Counted from the stretch's first letter, positions 1 to 8,890 are shown. The stretch is 64,000 nucleotides of DNA from Thermostichus sp047462415 (GCF_047462415.1 NZ_JANSJE010000003.1:62001-126000), one strand, 5' to 3'. Translations and numbers: made by a program. Notes: generated from the sequence alone by a model not told the origin.

Positions 1-54
1 AAGAGCACTGGGTTTGCGATTGAGATGGGGGCTCTGGTGAACAGAGGCTAGCGC

Positions 55-516
55 CTATTCCCCTTCAGGGGGCGCTGCTGTCTTGGCATCCCAAGCAGCC
101 TCTGCCCCGTAAGAGTCGATATCAATGGCCTGGGAGCCCCCCATAGCCAACAGGGCCAGTAGGGATCCCAACTGCCACCACACCAAGCCTGCCGTACTCA
201 GCACCAGGATTCCACCCACCCAACTGGCCAGAGTCAGAGACAGGCCAAAGACGTTCAAACACGCCACCACAAAACCAAGGGTAAACAAACAGCAGAGACC
301 GTAGGTGAGGATCACCCCAGGAGTCCGGTAGCGAATTGTTGCCTGGCTATCTCGGTTGAGCTGCCAAAGGGCTACCTGGTATTCCAGCTTATCTTTGAAA
401 ATGATGCCGAAGATAAGAGCAAAAAAGCTAAGCAGGGCAATGGCGGAGTAAATGGGGGGATTAACAAAAGAACTGGAGAAGTTGCCGCCAGCGTAAAGGG
501 GTTCCATGGGCCTCAC
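55..516 (-). CDS. Hypothetical multi-pass membrane protein
   Basis: The 153-residue product has hydrophobic stretches at about residues 23-41, 67-91 and 94-127. The last is long enough for two passes, so three or four membrane segments are likely. The C-terminal 25 residues are polar and probably face an aqueous compartment. I do not recognise the family and assign no function. Two nearby start codons (residues 1 and 4) are possible. It is transcribed away from the PBP4-like gene, leaving about 155 bp of divergent intergenic sequence that should hold both promoters. Confidence 0.65.
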   Translation of the reverse strand: MRPMEPLYAGGNFSSSFVNPPIYSAIALLSFFALIFGIIFKDKLEYQVALWQLNRDSQATIRYRTPGVILTYGLCCLFTLGFVVACLNVFGLSLTLASWVGGILVLSTAGLVWWQLGSLLALLAMGGSQAIDIDSYGAEAAWDAKTAAPPEGE

Positions 517-671
517 CTCGGTTCGGGATCCAGGCTTTTAGCTTAACATTTCTTAGTACTAAAGATATCTAGGCTGCAACGAAGATTTGCCAAGGCGGTT
601 CGGATGGCACTAGAGTAGCGTCAAGTCTTGCCAGCCCGTCGTCTTTTGCAAGTGTCTTGGGTGAGGTCATC

Positions 672-1955
672 ATGCCGCTTATCCCACAGGGGTTGCGCCC
701 CCATTGTCATCTCCTCCGGGCAGGGATCCCGTTGGTTGGTGCTTTGGCTTTGGGGGCCTGCTGGAGCAACCGCATAGGTGCCGAGTTGCCCACATCGGCT
801 CAGAATCCTTTTCCCCCCATCCCCACCCCACCACCACCCCTGCCTTCCCCCAGTGGGACTCCGGGCCTTCCCCCCTGGTGGCCCCGCGCACAATCGCCGG
901 GGTGGAAAGATTCTCCCTATGCGGGGGTCTTGTCTGGCTTTTTGCAGGGATTGGCGGCCCAAGGGGGAGCGCTCTCACAACAGGGGATCCTGCTGTGGAC
1001 GCCGCAGGGGGAGCTGTTGGCGGAGCACCTGCTGGATCGGCCTTTGCCGGTGGGGGCCTTGGATCAGTTGGCCATCAGCTTGATGGCTCTGGAGACTTGG
1101 GGCTACGAGCATCGCTTTGAAACCCGGTTCTACACCACAGGCCATCGGTCAGGCCACCGCCTGACGGGAGATTTGATCCTCGTGGGCAGCGGGGATCCCT
1201 ATTTCACAGAGGCAAATGTGGCCGAGCTGGCCCGTCACTTACACAGCCTTGGGATTCGCCAGATCGACGGGGATGTGAAGGTGGTGCCCCCCTTCCGTTT
1301 GCTGGGCCAGCCCGATCCTGTGGCCGGCGCCCGGCGTCTGGCAGAGCTTCTCAGCGGTACCCAACAGCCCCATCCGGTTGCCATTGGCGGCTCTGTGTCG
1401 CTCCTGAGGGATTGGCCTGCAGATGCCCATTGCCTGGCCGTCTACACCTCGCTGCGCCTGGGATCCCTGCTGCAACTCCTCAACGGCAGCAACGACCGGG
1501 CCATGGCAGAAGCCCTGTTGGCGGAGCTGGGGGGCAAAACGGCCCTGCTGGAGTACCTGCGGCAGCGATTGGTGGCTCAGCCCATTGCCCGCCTGGATCC
1601 CCAAATGGCCCCTGCTGAGCAAGACATCCGCCTTGGAGAAGGAGGGCAAGCACTGTACCTCTCCCCTCGCGCCCTAGCTCATCTCTGGGAACACCTGCTG
1701 GATCTCACAGATGGGGATCCGACTCGGATCCTGCCCAGAGCAGGCATCGGCCACAGCACCCTGAGGGCGCGCACCTTGCCCCCAGGTACGACTGCCCAGG
1801 TGGGATCCGCTGCGGAGCGGCTGATGCTGATGGGGCAGTTGCCCAATGGCCACAACTTCATCTTGCTCAACCACAGTCCCGATCTGGGCGTTTTGCGCCG
1901 GCAACAGGATCAGTTCCTGCAGCAGGTGCTGGCCGTTGGGGAGCCTCTCCGCTGA
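672..1955 (+). CDS. Catalytically degenerate PBP4-like (peptidase S13) lipoprotein
   Basis: Downstream of a proline-rich linker (about residues 51-76 counted from the upstream TTG at 657) the fold matches the D-alanyl-D-alanine carboxypeptidase/PBP4 family, with signatures such as VGSGDPYF and MAEALLAELGG. Active S13 enzymes need SxxK, SxN and KTG. Here the matching positions read ALDQ (134-137), a shifted or lost SND/NDR (278-281) and QVG (381-383). Serine acylation should therefore be impossible. The N-terminus has a hydrophobic stretch ending in the lipobox-like LGAC, so the protein is probably a lipoprotein. The ATG at 672 gives the better signal peptide. The role is likely structural or regulatory at the cell wall (inference). 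The C-terminus faces ureF convergently across a palindromic repeat. Confidence 0.72.
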   Translation: MPLIPQGLRPHCHLLRAGIPLVGALALGACWSNRIGAELPTSAQNPFPPIPTPPPPLPSPSGTPGLPPWWPRAQSPGWKDSPYAGVLSGFLQGLAAQGGALSQQGILLWTPQGELLAEHLLDRPLPVGALDQLAISLMALETWGYEHRFETRFYTTGHRSGHRLTGDLILVGSGDPYFTEANVAELARHLHSLGIRQIDGDVKVVPPFRLLGQPDPVAGARRLAELLSGTQQPHPVAIGGSVSLLRDWPADAHCLAVYTSLRLGSLLQLLNGSNDRAMAEALLAELGGKTALLEYLRQRLVAQPIARLDPQMAPAEQDIRLGEGGQALYLSPRALAHLWEHLLDLTDGDPTRILPRAGIGHSTLRARTLPPGTTAQVGSAAERLMLMGQLPNGHNFILLNHSPDLGVLRRQQDQFLQQVLAVGEPLR

Positions 1956-1966
1956 ACTGTGCCCCG

Positions 1967-2002
1967 CCCTCACCCCCAGCCCCTCTCCCAGAGGGAGAGG
2001 GG
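1967..2002. repeat. GC-rich palindromic repeat between convergent genes
   Basis: This copy of the recurrent repeat (CCCTCACCCCCAGC followed by a CCCTCTCCC/GGGAGAGGG hairpin) sits between the stop codons of the PBP4-like gene and ureF. The hairpin could end transcription from both sides, but no clear T-run follows. Confidence 0.75.
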
Positions 2003-2009
2003 ACAGCAT

Positions 2010-2744
2010 TCAGGACTGAAAAAGGCGGGAATAGAGCTGCTGGTGGGCTTGGCAATCGCGCTCGTTGAGGGGGGCGAAGCTGCTCAGGGCAGGCCAATTG
2101 AGAGCAGGATCCCGCCGGACAACCGGCAGGATCTCCTGCTGCACCACGGTCTCAATCGGCTCATACAATTGGGCCAGCAGACTTTGCCCCTCGCTATGCC
2201 CCAAAGGCACCAAGCGCACCGCCGCCGAGACCCACCCGGTGAGGGAGGCAAACAAAAAGGCCCGTAGGGTATCTTCCAGCCCAATGCCTGCCTGAGCACA
2301 GATCCAGCCGAAGGCCAAGGGATGATGCCACGGCTCCCCCACTGCTTGGGGGACGGAGATTCCCCAGGTGCGTTCTGCCAGTTGAGTCAAACGCTTCCCC
2401 AGATCCAAGCTGGCTTGCCGCGGCTCCGCCGCCCAACGGGTGGCTTGCAATTGCCGCTGCAGCTTCTCTACTCCCGACGGGGATCCCGCTTGCGCCAAAC
2501 GGTGGGCCAGGGCACAGGCTCTGCCCTCAATGGGGGCCAAGCTCATGTGCAAAACCCCCAGCAGATACTGCTGCACCCCGACCCGATCCCGAAGTTGACC
2601 CGCCTGAACCGCCGTTTCCAAACCCCACGAGTGGCAATAACCACCAATCGGCAGGGCAGAATCGGTAAGCTGCAGCAAAAGATAGAAAGCGTTGCTCGAT
2701 CCCCGCGAAGCAAGTTGGGAGAAAGGTTCGCCGCGCATCTTCAC
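2010..2744 (-). CDS. ureF: Urease accessory protein UreF
   Basis: UreF works with UreG and UreD/H as the chaperone complex that inserts nickel into urease in the cytoplasm. The N-terminal motif LTDSALPIGGYCHSWGLE and the later HHPLAFG are typical of UreF, and 244 residues is close to family length. Translation can start at GTG (2744) or ATG (2738). The gene lies 6 bp downstream of hpf on the same strand and is probably cotranscribed with it, which is an unusual partner. No other urease gene is in the window, so the urease genes appear scattered, as in many cyanobacteria. Confidence 0.93.
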   Translation of the reverse strand: MKMRGEPFSQLASRGSSNAFYLLLQLTDSALPIGGYCHSWGLETAVQAGQLRDRVGVQQYLLGVLHMSLAPIEGRACALAHRLAQAGSPSGVEKLQRQLQATRWAAEPRQASLDLGKRLTQLAERTWGISVPQAVGEPWHHPLAFGWICAQAGIGLEDTLRAFLFASLTGWVSAAVRLVPLGHSEGQSLLAQLYEPIETVVQQEILPVVRRDPALNWPALSSFAPLNERDCQAHQQLYSRLFQS

Positions 2745-2750
2745 GAAGCT

Positions 2751-3323
2751 TTAGCGGGGGCGGATCAGGCCGTAGCCGCCGTGGTTGCGGACGTAGATGA
2801 CGTTGATCTCGCCGTTTTCGATATTGCGGAAAACATAGAAGTCGTGATCCACCAGCTCCAACTGGTGCAGCGCTTCTTGAACTGACATGGGAGGCATGGC
2901 GAAGTATTTGGTGCGCACCACCTCAGCCGGCAACTCCGGCTGCCGTTCGGTATTAAGCGGATCGGTAACAGGCTGCTGGGACACCGCCCAAGAGGTTTTG
3001 GGGGCGTGGCGGGTGCGGTGCACGCCATTGCGTTCTTTGTATTTGCGCAGCTTGCGGGCCAGCTTGTCGGCCACACGATCGATGCTGGCATAGAGATTTT
3101 CGCTGCTTTCTTCCGCCCGGATAACGGTGCCATTGGCGTAGACGGTCACTTCGGCAGATTGGCTGGCACTGATACGGGGGTTGCGGGCTACCGATAGATT
3201 GACATCAACCTCACTGGTGATCTGGGCAAAATGGCTGACAGCACGCTCAATTTTTTCTTGAACGTAGCTGCGGATGGCGTCGGTAATCTCGACGTTCTTC
3301 CCTTGGATCACAAGCTTAGTCAT
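2751..3323 (-). CDS. hpf: Long-form ribosome hibernation promoting factor (LrtA)
   Basis: The first 100 or so residues are the HPF/RaiA ribosome-binding domain (MTKLVIQGKNVEITDAI at the start). A variable linker leads to the C-terminal dimerisation domain (about residues 130-190, with KYFAMPPMSVQEAL and FYVFRN). At 190 residues it is the long form that pairs 70S ribosomes into 100S dimers. In cyanobacteria this is LrtA, the light-repressed transcript protein, known for a long untranslated leader. The 700-bp region upstream without genes fits that. It is followed at 6 bp by ureF. Confidence 0.95.
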   Translation of the reverse strand: MTKLVIQGKNVEITDAIRSYVQEKIERAVSHFAQITSEVDVNLSVARNPRISASQSAEVTVYANGTVIRAEESSENLYASIDRVADKLARKLRKYKERNGVHRTRHAPKTSWAVSQQPVTDPLNTERQPELPAEVVRTKYFAMPPMSVQEALHQLELVDHDFYVFRNIENGEINVIYVRNHGGYGLIRPR

Positions 3324-4130
3324 GGAGACTCTCCCAGTTGTATCGGTTTACGCCTAAAGTTAGCGCCTTACCCTCGCAAAGGATCCCTAGAAAACAGCCC
3401 CCACCTCAGGCATGATCGCGGCCCGGCAACTTGCGAAAAGGGGCCATGCAAGCGGCACTAACCTCTTGGGTTAAGTCTAAGTTAACACCTCCCCTCGGGT
3501 TCCCGACCAGGAGTTAAGAATAAATTTAGGCTGTCTTAACTCTTGATGGCTCGCACACCAGTGCGATTGCTCGGGCAAAGAGGGATCCCTAGAATTCAGA
3601 ACCCTAAGTTAAGTTAGGTGGAGAAGGTATGAAGCAAAGGGCTGGAGAGAGCAATCTTGCCGGCGAAACTTGAAATACTTTCTTTTGCTAACACTTGAAT
3701 TCGACTCTGCGGATCGGAGAGGTGAAGGATAGATGGGTAAAACTCTCCCAACAACACTCGCTATTGTCAATACCTAAAAGAGGGAGCCGAGTTGTTCAAG
3801 GAAACTCCCATGCAGTCGAGAAAAGCAGCGGCTGCTGAACCGGCACCTTCCCCCAGTCCGAATATCCCTCTATTCTTCCCGTCAATATCCCTCTATTGGG
3901 TCATTATACAACCTGGTGTGGGCCGCAGCGGCAGGGGACGCTTTGTCTGGCCGGGGCAGAAACTGACAGAGAAGATGAAGAAGTGCTAACTGAAATTAAG
4001 GTTTTTATCAAGATAGAGTTTCTGTGAAGCCATCGTTCCCAGAAGTAGCAGGTCTGAGAAGCTGTTTTTGGCCTCTGGGTTGGTGGCCGGTTCTGCTAGG
4101 GTTAAGGCCGGTTTGTGGGCAAGAAGTGGG
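3324..4130. promoter_or_regulatory. Long gene-poor region upstream of hpf
   Basis: No convincing gene is present. The region holds the hpf leader and the promoter of the divergent PLP-lyase gene. Visible structure includes a cluster of TTAAG/GTTAAC motifs (3471-3486), an inverted repeat with GAGTTAAG and CTTAACTC arms (3511-3518, 3535-3542), a second dyad CCTAA-N6-TTAGG (3603-3618), and a 14-base direct repeat at 3861-3874 and 3884-3897. A 65-codon open frame at 3792-3989 has no recognisable content. Confidence 0.5.
3511..3542. promoter_or_regulatory. Inverted repeat GAGTTAAG-N16-CTTAACTC
   Basis: Perfect 8-base arms separated by 16 bases lie about 190 bp upstream of the hpf start, within a cluster of related TTAAG motifs. 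It could be an operator or a structured leader element. There is no T-run, so a simple terminator is less likely. Confidence 0.4.
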
Positions 4131-5384
4131 GTGAACTCGGTGGGCAAAGGGATCCCGTTGCAGGCGGCGGCGCTGTTGGACAGAGCAGAAGCGGCTCTGC
4201 AGGAGCGGTTTCAGGCGATGGACCAGGTTCTCAGGGAGAACCTGGCGCGGGTGTTGCGGGCCTTCCACGACCAGCAGGTGGGATCCCACCACTTTGCCGG
4301 CGTATCGGGCTACGGCCACGACGACCGGGGGCGAGAGGTGTTGGATCGGGTGTTTGCCCAGATCATGGGCTGTGAGGCGGCGCTGGTGCGGCTGCAGATG
4401 GTCTCCGGCACCCATGCCATTGCCTGTGCTTTGTTCGGGGTGCTGCGCCCGGGGGATGAGCTGTTGGCCATCACCGGCCCCCCCTACGACACTCTGGAGG
4501 AGGTGATCGGCCTGCGGGGATCGGGGCGGGGATCCCTGCGGGAGTTCGGCGTTACCTATCGCCAGTTGGATCTGCGGAAGGGCGATGTCGATTGGCAGGC
4601 TCTGAAAACCGCTCTCAGACCGCAAACCCGCCTGGTGCACATCCAGCGCTCCTGTGGCTACAGTTGGCGGCCCAGCTTCTCCATTGCCCAGATTGCCGAG
4701 ATGATCCAGATCGTCAAAGCACAAAACCCGGAGGTGGTGGTCTTGGTGGACAATTGCTATGGCGAGTTTGTGGAAACCCAAGAGCCAACCCATGTGGGCG
4801 CCGATCTGATCGCCGGATCCCTGATCAAAAATCCAGGCGGCACCCTCGTCCCAGCGGGGGGCTATGTGGCGGGGCGGGCCGAGCTGGTGGAGCAGGCTGC
4901 CTGCCGGCTGACGGCGCCGGGGATCGGCTCGGAAGGCGGGGCCACCTTCGATCTCAACCGGCTCCTGTTTCAAGGGTTGTTTTTGGCCCCGCAGATGGTG
5001 GCCGAAGCGGTCAAGATTGCCCACCTGGCCGCCCAGGTGTTTCACGATCTGGGCTACCCGGTCTCGCCTCTGCCACAAGCGCCCCGCACCGACATCATTC
5101 AGGCCATTCAACTGGGATCCCCGCAGAAGTTGCAGGCTTTTTGCCGCGCCATTCAAAGCAGCTCGCCGGTGGATTCCTACCTCACCCCGATCCCAGAAGT
5201 GATGCCCGGCTATGCCGATCCGGTGGTGATGGCGGCAGGCACTTTTGTTGCGGGCAGCAGTGCTGAGCTCTCTGCCGACGGGCCGATGCGGGATCCCTAC
5301 ACCGTCTATTTGCAGGGGGGAACCCATCTTGGCCACGGGCGGCTGGCCCTGGAAGCCGTCTTACAAGCTTGGGATTCCCTGTGA
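4131..5384 (+). CDS. PLP-dependent methionine gamma-lyase family protein
   Basis: The protein matches the family often mislabelled aluminium resistance protein (YnbB-like, Met_gamma_lyase), a cytosolic fold-type I PLP enzyme. The conserved block HHFAGVSGYGHDD, the cofactor-phosphate region VSGTHAIA, the aspartate in VLVDNCYGEF and the Schiff-base lysine in AGSLIKNPGG are all visible. The open frame begins at a TTG (4068), but homology starts later, so GTG at 4131 or 4140 is more likely. The natural substrate is not settled; a sulfur amino-acid lyase is the usual guess. It is a single-gene unit. Confidence 0.85.
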   Translation: MNSVGKGIPLQAAALLDRAEAALQERFQAMDQVLRENLARVLRAFHDQQVGSHHFAGVSGYGHDDRGREVLDRVFAQIMGCEAALVRLQMVSGTHAIACALFGVLRPGDELLAITGPPYDTLEEVIGLRGSGRGSLREFGVTYRQLDLRKGDVDWQALKTALRPQTRLVHIQRSCGYSWRPSFSIAQIAEMIQIVKAQNPEVVVLVDNCYGEFVETQEPTHVGADLIAGSLIKNPGGTLVPAGGYVAGRAELVEQAACRLTAPGIGSEGGATFDLNRLLFQGLFLAPQMVAEAVKIAHLAAQVFHDLGYPVSPLPQAPRTDIIQAIQLGSPQKLQAFCRAIQSSSPVDSYLTPIPEVMPGYADPVVMAAGTFVAGSSAELSADGPMRDPYTVYLQGGTHLGHGRLALEAVLQAWDSL

Positions 5385-5456
5385 AGTTACCCACCCGCCC
5401 CGGCAAACCAATGGATAAAATTGAGGCGTGGTTTTGGCTCATAGGGGCGGGGAGTC

Positions 5457-6269
5457 TTGTCGATGTTGAGCTTGTGTCGTTCTTTCGCACTTCCCCGCCG
5501 CTGGGGATCCTGTTTGGCCCTGAGTCTGGTGGCGCTGGGGCTGTCCAGCAGTTGTCGGTGGTTGGATCTGCTGCAAGAGAGGAGCGCGCAGGTGGGATCC
5601 TCCCTTGCTTCTTCTCCCCTGTGGAGAGATGGCCGAACCCTGGCGGGAACCCTCAGCCCTGAAGATCTGAGCAACCCTCAGGATGGCAGCTTTTGGGATG
5701 AGATTTCGATTACATCTCAGCCGGGGCAGATCCTGATTGCGGCCCTGGAGAGCGAAGATTTCGATGCTTACCTGGAGCTGGTGGATGGCCAAGGACGGGT
5801 GATCGGCTTTGACGATGACTCCGGCCCAGATATAAATGCCTTGTTGGCGGTGCGTCTGCCAGAGGGCGGCACCTACACCCTGCGAGCCACCAGCTTTGAG
5901 CCAGAATCCACCGGCAACTACCGGCTGACCTATGTCCTCACCCAGATCGATTGGCAGCAAACTCCATCAGGCCGTCTGCAGGAGGGATCCCTGCAGCACC
6001 CCGAGGATGGCAGTTGGATGGACGAATATCCCATTGCCGCTCGCGCCGGCCAGATCCTGATCGCCTCCCTAACCAGCGCCGACTTCGATGCTTTTTTGCA
6101 ACTGTTGGATCCCAGCGGAGAAGTCGTGGCTTGGGATGACGACCAAGGCGGCGGAACCGATGCTCTGATGATTGCCTTTCTGCCCCGCACCGGCACCTAT
6201 ACCCTGCGGGCCAACACCTATGGGCCAGGAGAAAAAGGGGCTTATGAGCTGCAGTACACCTTACGCTAG
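5457..6269 (+). CDS. Probable lipoprotein with two PPC-type beta domains
   Basis: A positively charged N-terminus and hydrophobic core end in LSSSC, a plausible lipobox. Two homologous repeats follow (about residues 60-160 and 165-270). Each has the pre-peptidase C-terminal (PPC) signature: GQILIAALESEDFDAYLELVDG then GTYTLRA in the first, and GQILIASLTSADFDAFLQL then GTYTLRANTYGP in the second. PPC domains are secreted beta-sandwiches usually attached to proteases. Here there is no catalytic domain, so a binding or surface role is likely. The product is 270 residues and stands alone. Confidence 0.75.
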   Translation: MSMLSLCRSFALPRRWGSCLALSLVALGLSSSCRWLDLLQERSAQVGSSLASSPLWRDGRTLAGTLSPEDLSNPQDGSFWDEISITSQPGQILIAALESEDFDAYLELVDGQGRVIGFDDDSGPDINALLAVRLPEGGTYTLRATSFEPESTGNYRLTYVLTQIDWQQTPSGRLQEGSLQHPEDGSWMDEYPIAARAGQILIASLTSADFDAFLQLLDPSGEVVAWDDDQGGGTDALMIAFLPRTGTYTLRANTYGPGEKGAYELQYTLR

Positions 6270-6711
6270 CACCCAGGCTCGTCAAGGTTCTTCCTCTTCT
6301 GGTGAAGGAGAGCGGGCAGCCTTTACCTTAAGGCCGATAGGGTGATGACCAGATTTTGACGGGAATCGTTATTTTTTCTATAGTTATGCTAAGTAGCGGT
6401 GAAAACCTTGCGAATTTTGCGCTCCCCTCTCCCGCTCCAAAGGGGAGGCTACTCATCTATGGCGGTGCAGGGCGCTGCGGAGATGTTTTAGACCGGCTTG
6501 AAATGGCTATGGCTAAGGTTAGCAACCTCTGGTTTTCTTCAAGCTTTCTGAACAAGGATGGTCGGCACTTACTGAGGTTTATGGGAAAGCATGACATCTT
6601 ATCCTAAGTTGTGACGGAGCTGAAATATTGCTCTCACAGGTGAGGTCTTTTTTCTAGAATCAGGTCAATGGCCTAGACCATTCTTTTGCAGCTAGCCCCT
6701 ATCCCCACAAA
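6270..6711. other. Gene-poor, AT-richer stretch
   Basis: No reliable gene is seen. An 83-codon open frame (6356-6607) has no recognisable motif and uneven composition. A partial palindromic-repeat fragment is visible around 6421-6447. The frequent palindrome GGGATCCC is absent. Confidence 0.4.
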
Positions 6712-6927
6712 ATGGATGCCATGACTCCTGAAATGGTACGCCAGTTTTGGTCTTTGGTCAGCGAGATTGGCAGGCCAGATTGGCTCACAAAACGCGATGA
6801 CGACTTGGTGAATCTGCTTCTGAGCGCCTGCCAGAGAAAACATGTCCTCAGCAGTGTCGATGCCTCGGTGCTCAATCGCTACATCAGCATTCGCTTGCCC
6901 TTGATTCGCGATATCCTCGTTGAGTGA
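6712..6927 (+). CDS. Small hypothetical protein, 71 residues
   Basis: The short soluble product is rich in hydrophobic heptad-like positions and ends in RLPLIRDILVE. It resembles small helical conserved proteins of cyanobacteria, but I cannot name the family. No strong ribosome-binding site is visible. The ATG at 6712 or 6721 may be the start. It is the only convincing coding frame in the 1.1-kb gene-poor stretch. Confidence 0.5.
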   Translation: MDAMTPEMVRQFWSLVSEIGRPDWLTKRDDDLVNLLLSACQRKHVLSSVDASVLNRYISIRLPLIRDILVE

Positions 6928-7423
6928 ACGACTCCCGGCACTCATCTTCGTTGAGTAAACACAATTCACAAATACAGTGCGGGGCTTCCCGCCGATTAAG
7001 CTAAACCGAGAGAGGACAAGGCTTTCCCAATCATGCTGACCGCACAAATCACCTTGCTGGTCTATGGAGTTTTACCTAGTCGGCGATAGACTGAACTACT
7101 CTGAAAAATAGCCCACACTATGCTCAGCGTAGCCGAGGTTTAGCACAGCTAGGTATGTCGCGCCGAGAGAGGCGGCCAGCTATAATGCCAAGCGCCAGCA
7201 TGGAGCCCTGGAGATCTTCCTCAGGGCGTCGCGGCATGCCGCCTTTCTGCTCAGCAATGAGCGGGATGCCATCGCTTCATTGCTGGGTAGCAATATGGGG
7301 ACTCCGTCCCGCTGTTGCGAACAGCAATGTTCAGCGTAAATGTATCGGCTCTAAGTCTTTTATCGGAGGACTGGTTGGGGCCACACTCGCGTTCGATTCG
7401 GTGGTCATAATGGGATCCCTCCT
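6928..7423. other. Non-coding stretch, possible mobile-element debris
   Basis: No intact gene is seen. Short palindromes are present, such as GCGGCATGCCGC (7231-7242) and GCTGTT-GCG-AACAGC near 7312-7326. A minus-strand frame of about 50 codons (roughly 7255-7405) has no start and no family I can name. The near-duplicate TCGTTGAGT-AAC occurs at about 6917 and 6949. The pattern suggests decayed mobile DNA but is not conclusive. Confidence 0.35.
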
Positions 7424-8641
7424 TTAGGTGGTGTATTCGGCGTTGATGCGCACGTAATCGTAGCTGAGATCGCAGCCCCAGGCCATGCCCTGGCCGGATC
7501 CCTGGTGGAGATCCACCGTGAAGGTTACCGGATCCCCCTTCAAGTACTCAGAAGCCGCCTGGCGATCAAAATTCAGGGGCATGCCCGCCTGCATAAGCAG
7601 AAAATCTCCCAAGCGAATCTCCAAGCAGCGGCTGTCAAAAGGGATCCCGGCCCGACCGGCGGCGGCGGCCACCCGTCCCCAGTTGGGGTCGTTGCCAAAG
7701 GCTGCCGCCTTTACCAAGGGAGAGCTGGCGATCACACGGGCCATCTGCCGAGCCGACCTGTCGTCGGGGGCGCCTTGGACGCGGATTTCCAGCAGCTTGG
7801 TCGCCCCCTCCCCGTCGCGGGCAATGGCCTTGGCCAGATGGATGCAAACTTGGTTGACCATCTCCGCCAAAGTTTGGGCGGCTGCTGTGCCGGCTTGAAT
7901 AGCCGGGATCCCGCTCCGGCCATTGGCCAGGGCCAGGAGCATATCGTTGGTGCTGGTATCCCCATCCACGGTGATTTGGTTAAAGCTGAGGTCGGCAGCT
8001 TGCTGGAGGATCTGCTGCCACAGATGGGGATCTACAGCCGCGTCGCAGGTCAAGAAAGCCAGCATCGTGGCCAAGTTGGGATGGATCATGCCAGATCCCT
8101 TGGCAATGCCCCCCAGCCGGACGGTGTACCCGTCGATCTCGGCCTCTAGGGCAACGCTTTTGGTCACCAGGTCGGTGGTGAGGATGGCACGGGCAGCACT
8201 CTCCCCTCCTGCTGGCGAGAGGCTGTCGATCAGGCGGGGCAGGGCTGCCTCAATTTTGGCCATTTCCAATTGCCGCCCGATCACCCCCGTCGAGGCCGTG
8301 AGCACCTGTTGGGCCGGGATCCCCAACCGTTCTCCCACCCAGAGGGCCAGTTGGGCGTTGTTGCGTTCCCCTTCTTCTCCGGTACAGGCGTTGGCTTGGC
8401 CGGCATTGCAGAGAATAGCCTGCACCGGCTGCCCTTGGGCGAGGATCCCTTGGTTGTAGGTAACACAAGCGGCCTTGACCTGGTTGGTGGTAAAAACACC
8501 CGCCCCCACCGCCTCGCAGTCAGCAACGATCAAGGCCAGATCCGCAGCTCCTGAGGGCTTGAGGCCGGCGGCCACTCCAGCAGCTCGAAACCCTTGTGGG
8601 GCAGTGACGGCACCTTCAACCGGTTTAAATTGGGATCCCAT
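7424..8641 (-). CDS. argJ: Bifunctional ornithine acetyltransferase / N-acetylglutamate synthase
   Basis: ArgJ transfers acetyl from N-acetylornithine to glutamate in the cyclic arginine pathway, and many versions also make N-acetylglutamate from acetyl-CoA. The N-terminal GVFTTNQVKAA, the self-cleavage region KGSGMIHPNLATMLAF (cut between Ala and the nucleophilic Thr, near residue 190) and the C-terminal NDPNWGR are diagnostic. The 405-residue length is normal. It starts with ATG at 8641 and is divergent from the ABC ATPase gene across about 250 bp. Confidence 0.96.
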   Translation of the reverse strand: MGSQFKPVEGAVTAPQGFRAAGVAAGLKPSGAADLALIVADCEAVGAGVFTTNQVKAACVTYNQGILAQGQPVQAILCNAGQANACTGEEGERNNAQLALWVGERLGIPAQQVLTASTGVIGRQLEMAKIEAALPRLIDSLSPAGGESAARAILTTDLVTKSVALEAEIDGYTVRLGGIAKGSGMIHPNLATMLAFLTCDAAVDPHLWQQILQQAADLSFNQITVDGDTSTNDMLLALANGRSGIPAIQAGTAAAQTLAEMVNQVCIHLAKAIARDGEGATKLLEIRVQGAPDDRSARQMARVIASSPLVKAAAFGNDPNWGRVAAAAGRAGIPFDSRCLEIRLGDFLLMQAGMPLNFDRQAASEYLKGDPVTFTVDLHQGSGQGMAWGCDLSYDYVRINAEYTT

Positions 8642-8890
8642 GCGTTCCTCGGCCAGGTGGGGGTCGGCAATATCATAGCGGCTTGCGGCTCGGGTTTGGG
8701 TTCAGGGCAAGTTTTGCCTGAGAAACCTTCTGAAAACCCGTCCTGAGGGCAAAAGTTGTAGTTCTACTAACCAAGCAGAGGCGGCAGAGAGGGTTATTTT
8801 TAAAGTATGGGGTGTGCCTGTGTAACCTTCTCTCCTCTTTGCTGGATTTGCAAGGTACCCTCTTGTCCCCTCCCCTAGGAACTGCAAGCC

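Noticed and set aside
3792..3989. 65-codon open frame upstream of the PLP-lyase gene
   Set aside because: It includes the 14-base direct repeat, shows no motif, and has composition unlike the neighbouring genes. It is more likely non-coding leader or promoter sequence.
4008..5336. Long minus-strand frame (442 codons) opposite the PLP-lyase gene
   Set aside because: It is a high-GC shadow of the real gene, rich in His, Gln, Gly and Arg, with no domain.
6356..6607. 83-codon open frame in the gene-poor region
   Set aside because: It contains a fragment of the palindromic repeat in frame, has no recognisable domain and no clear ribosome-binding site.
7155..7427. 90-codon plus-strand frame before argJ as a gene
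   Set aside because: It has Arg/Ser-rich random composition, crosses hairpin palindromes and has no ribosome-binding site.
8758..8767. GTAGTTCTAC upstream of the ABC ATPase gene as an NtcA box
   Set aside because: The spacer is four bases, not eight, so it does not meet the GTA-N8-TAC consensus.
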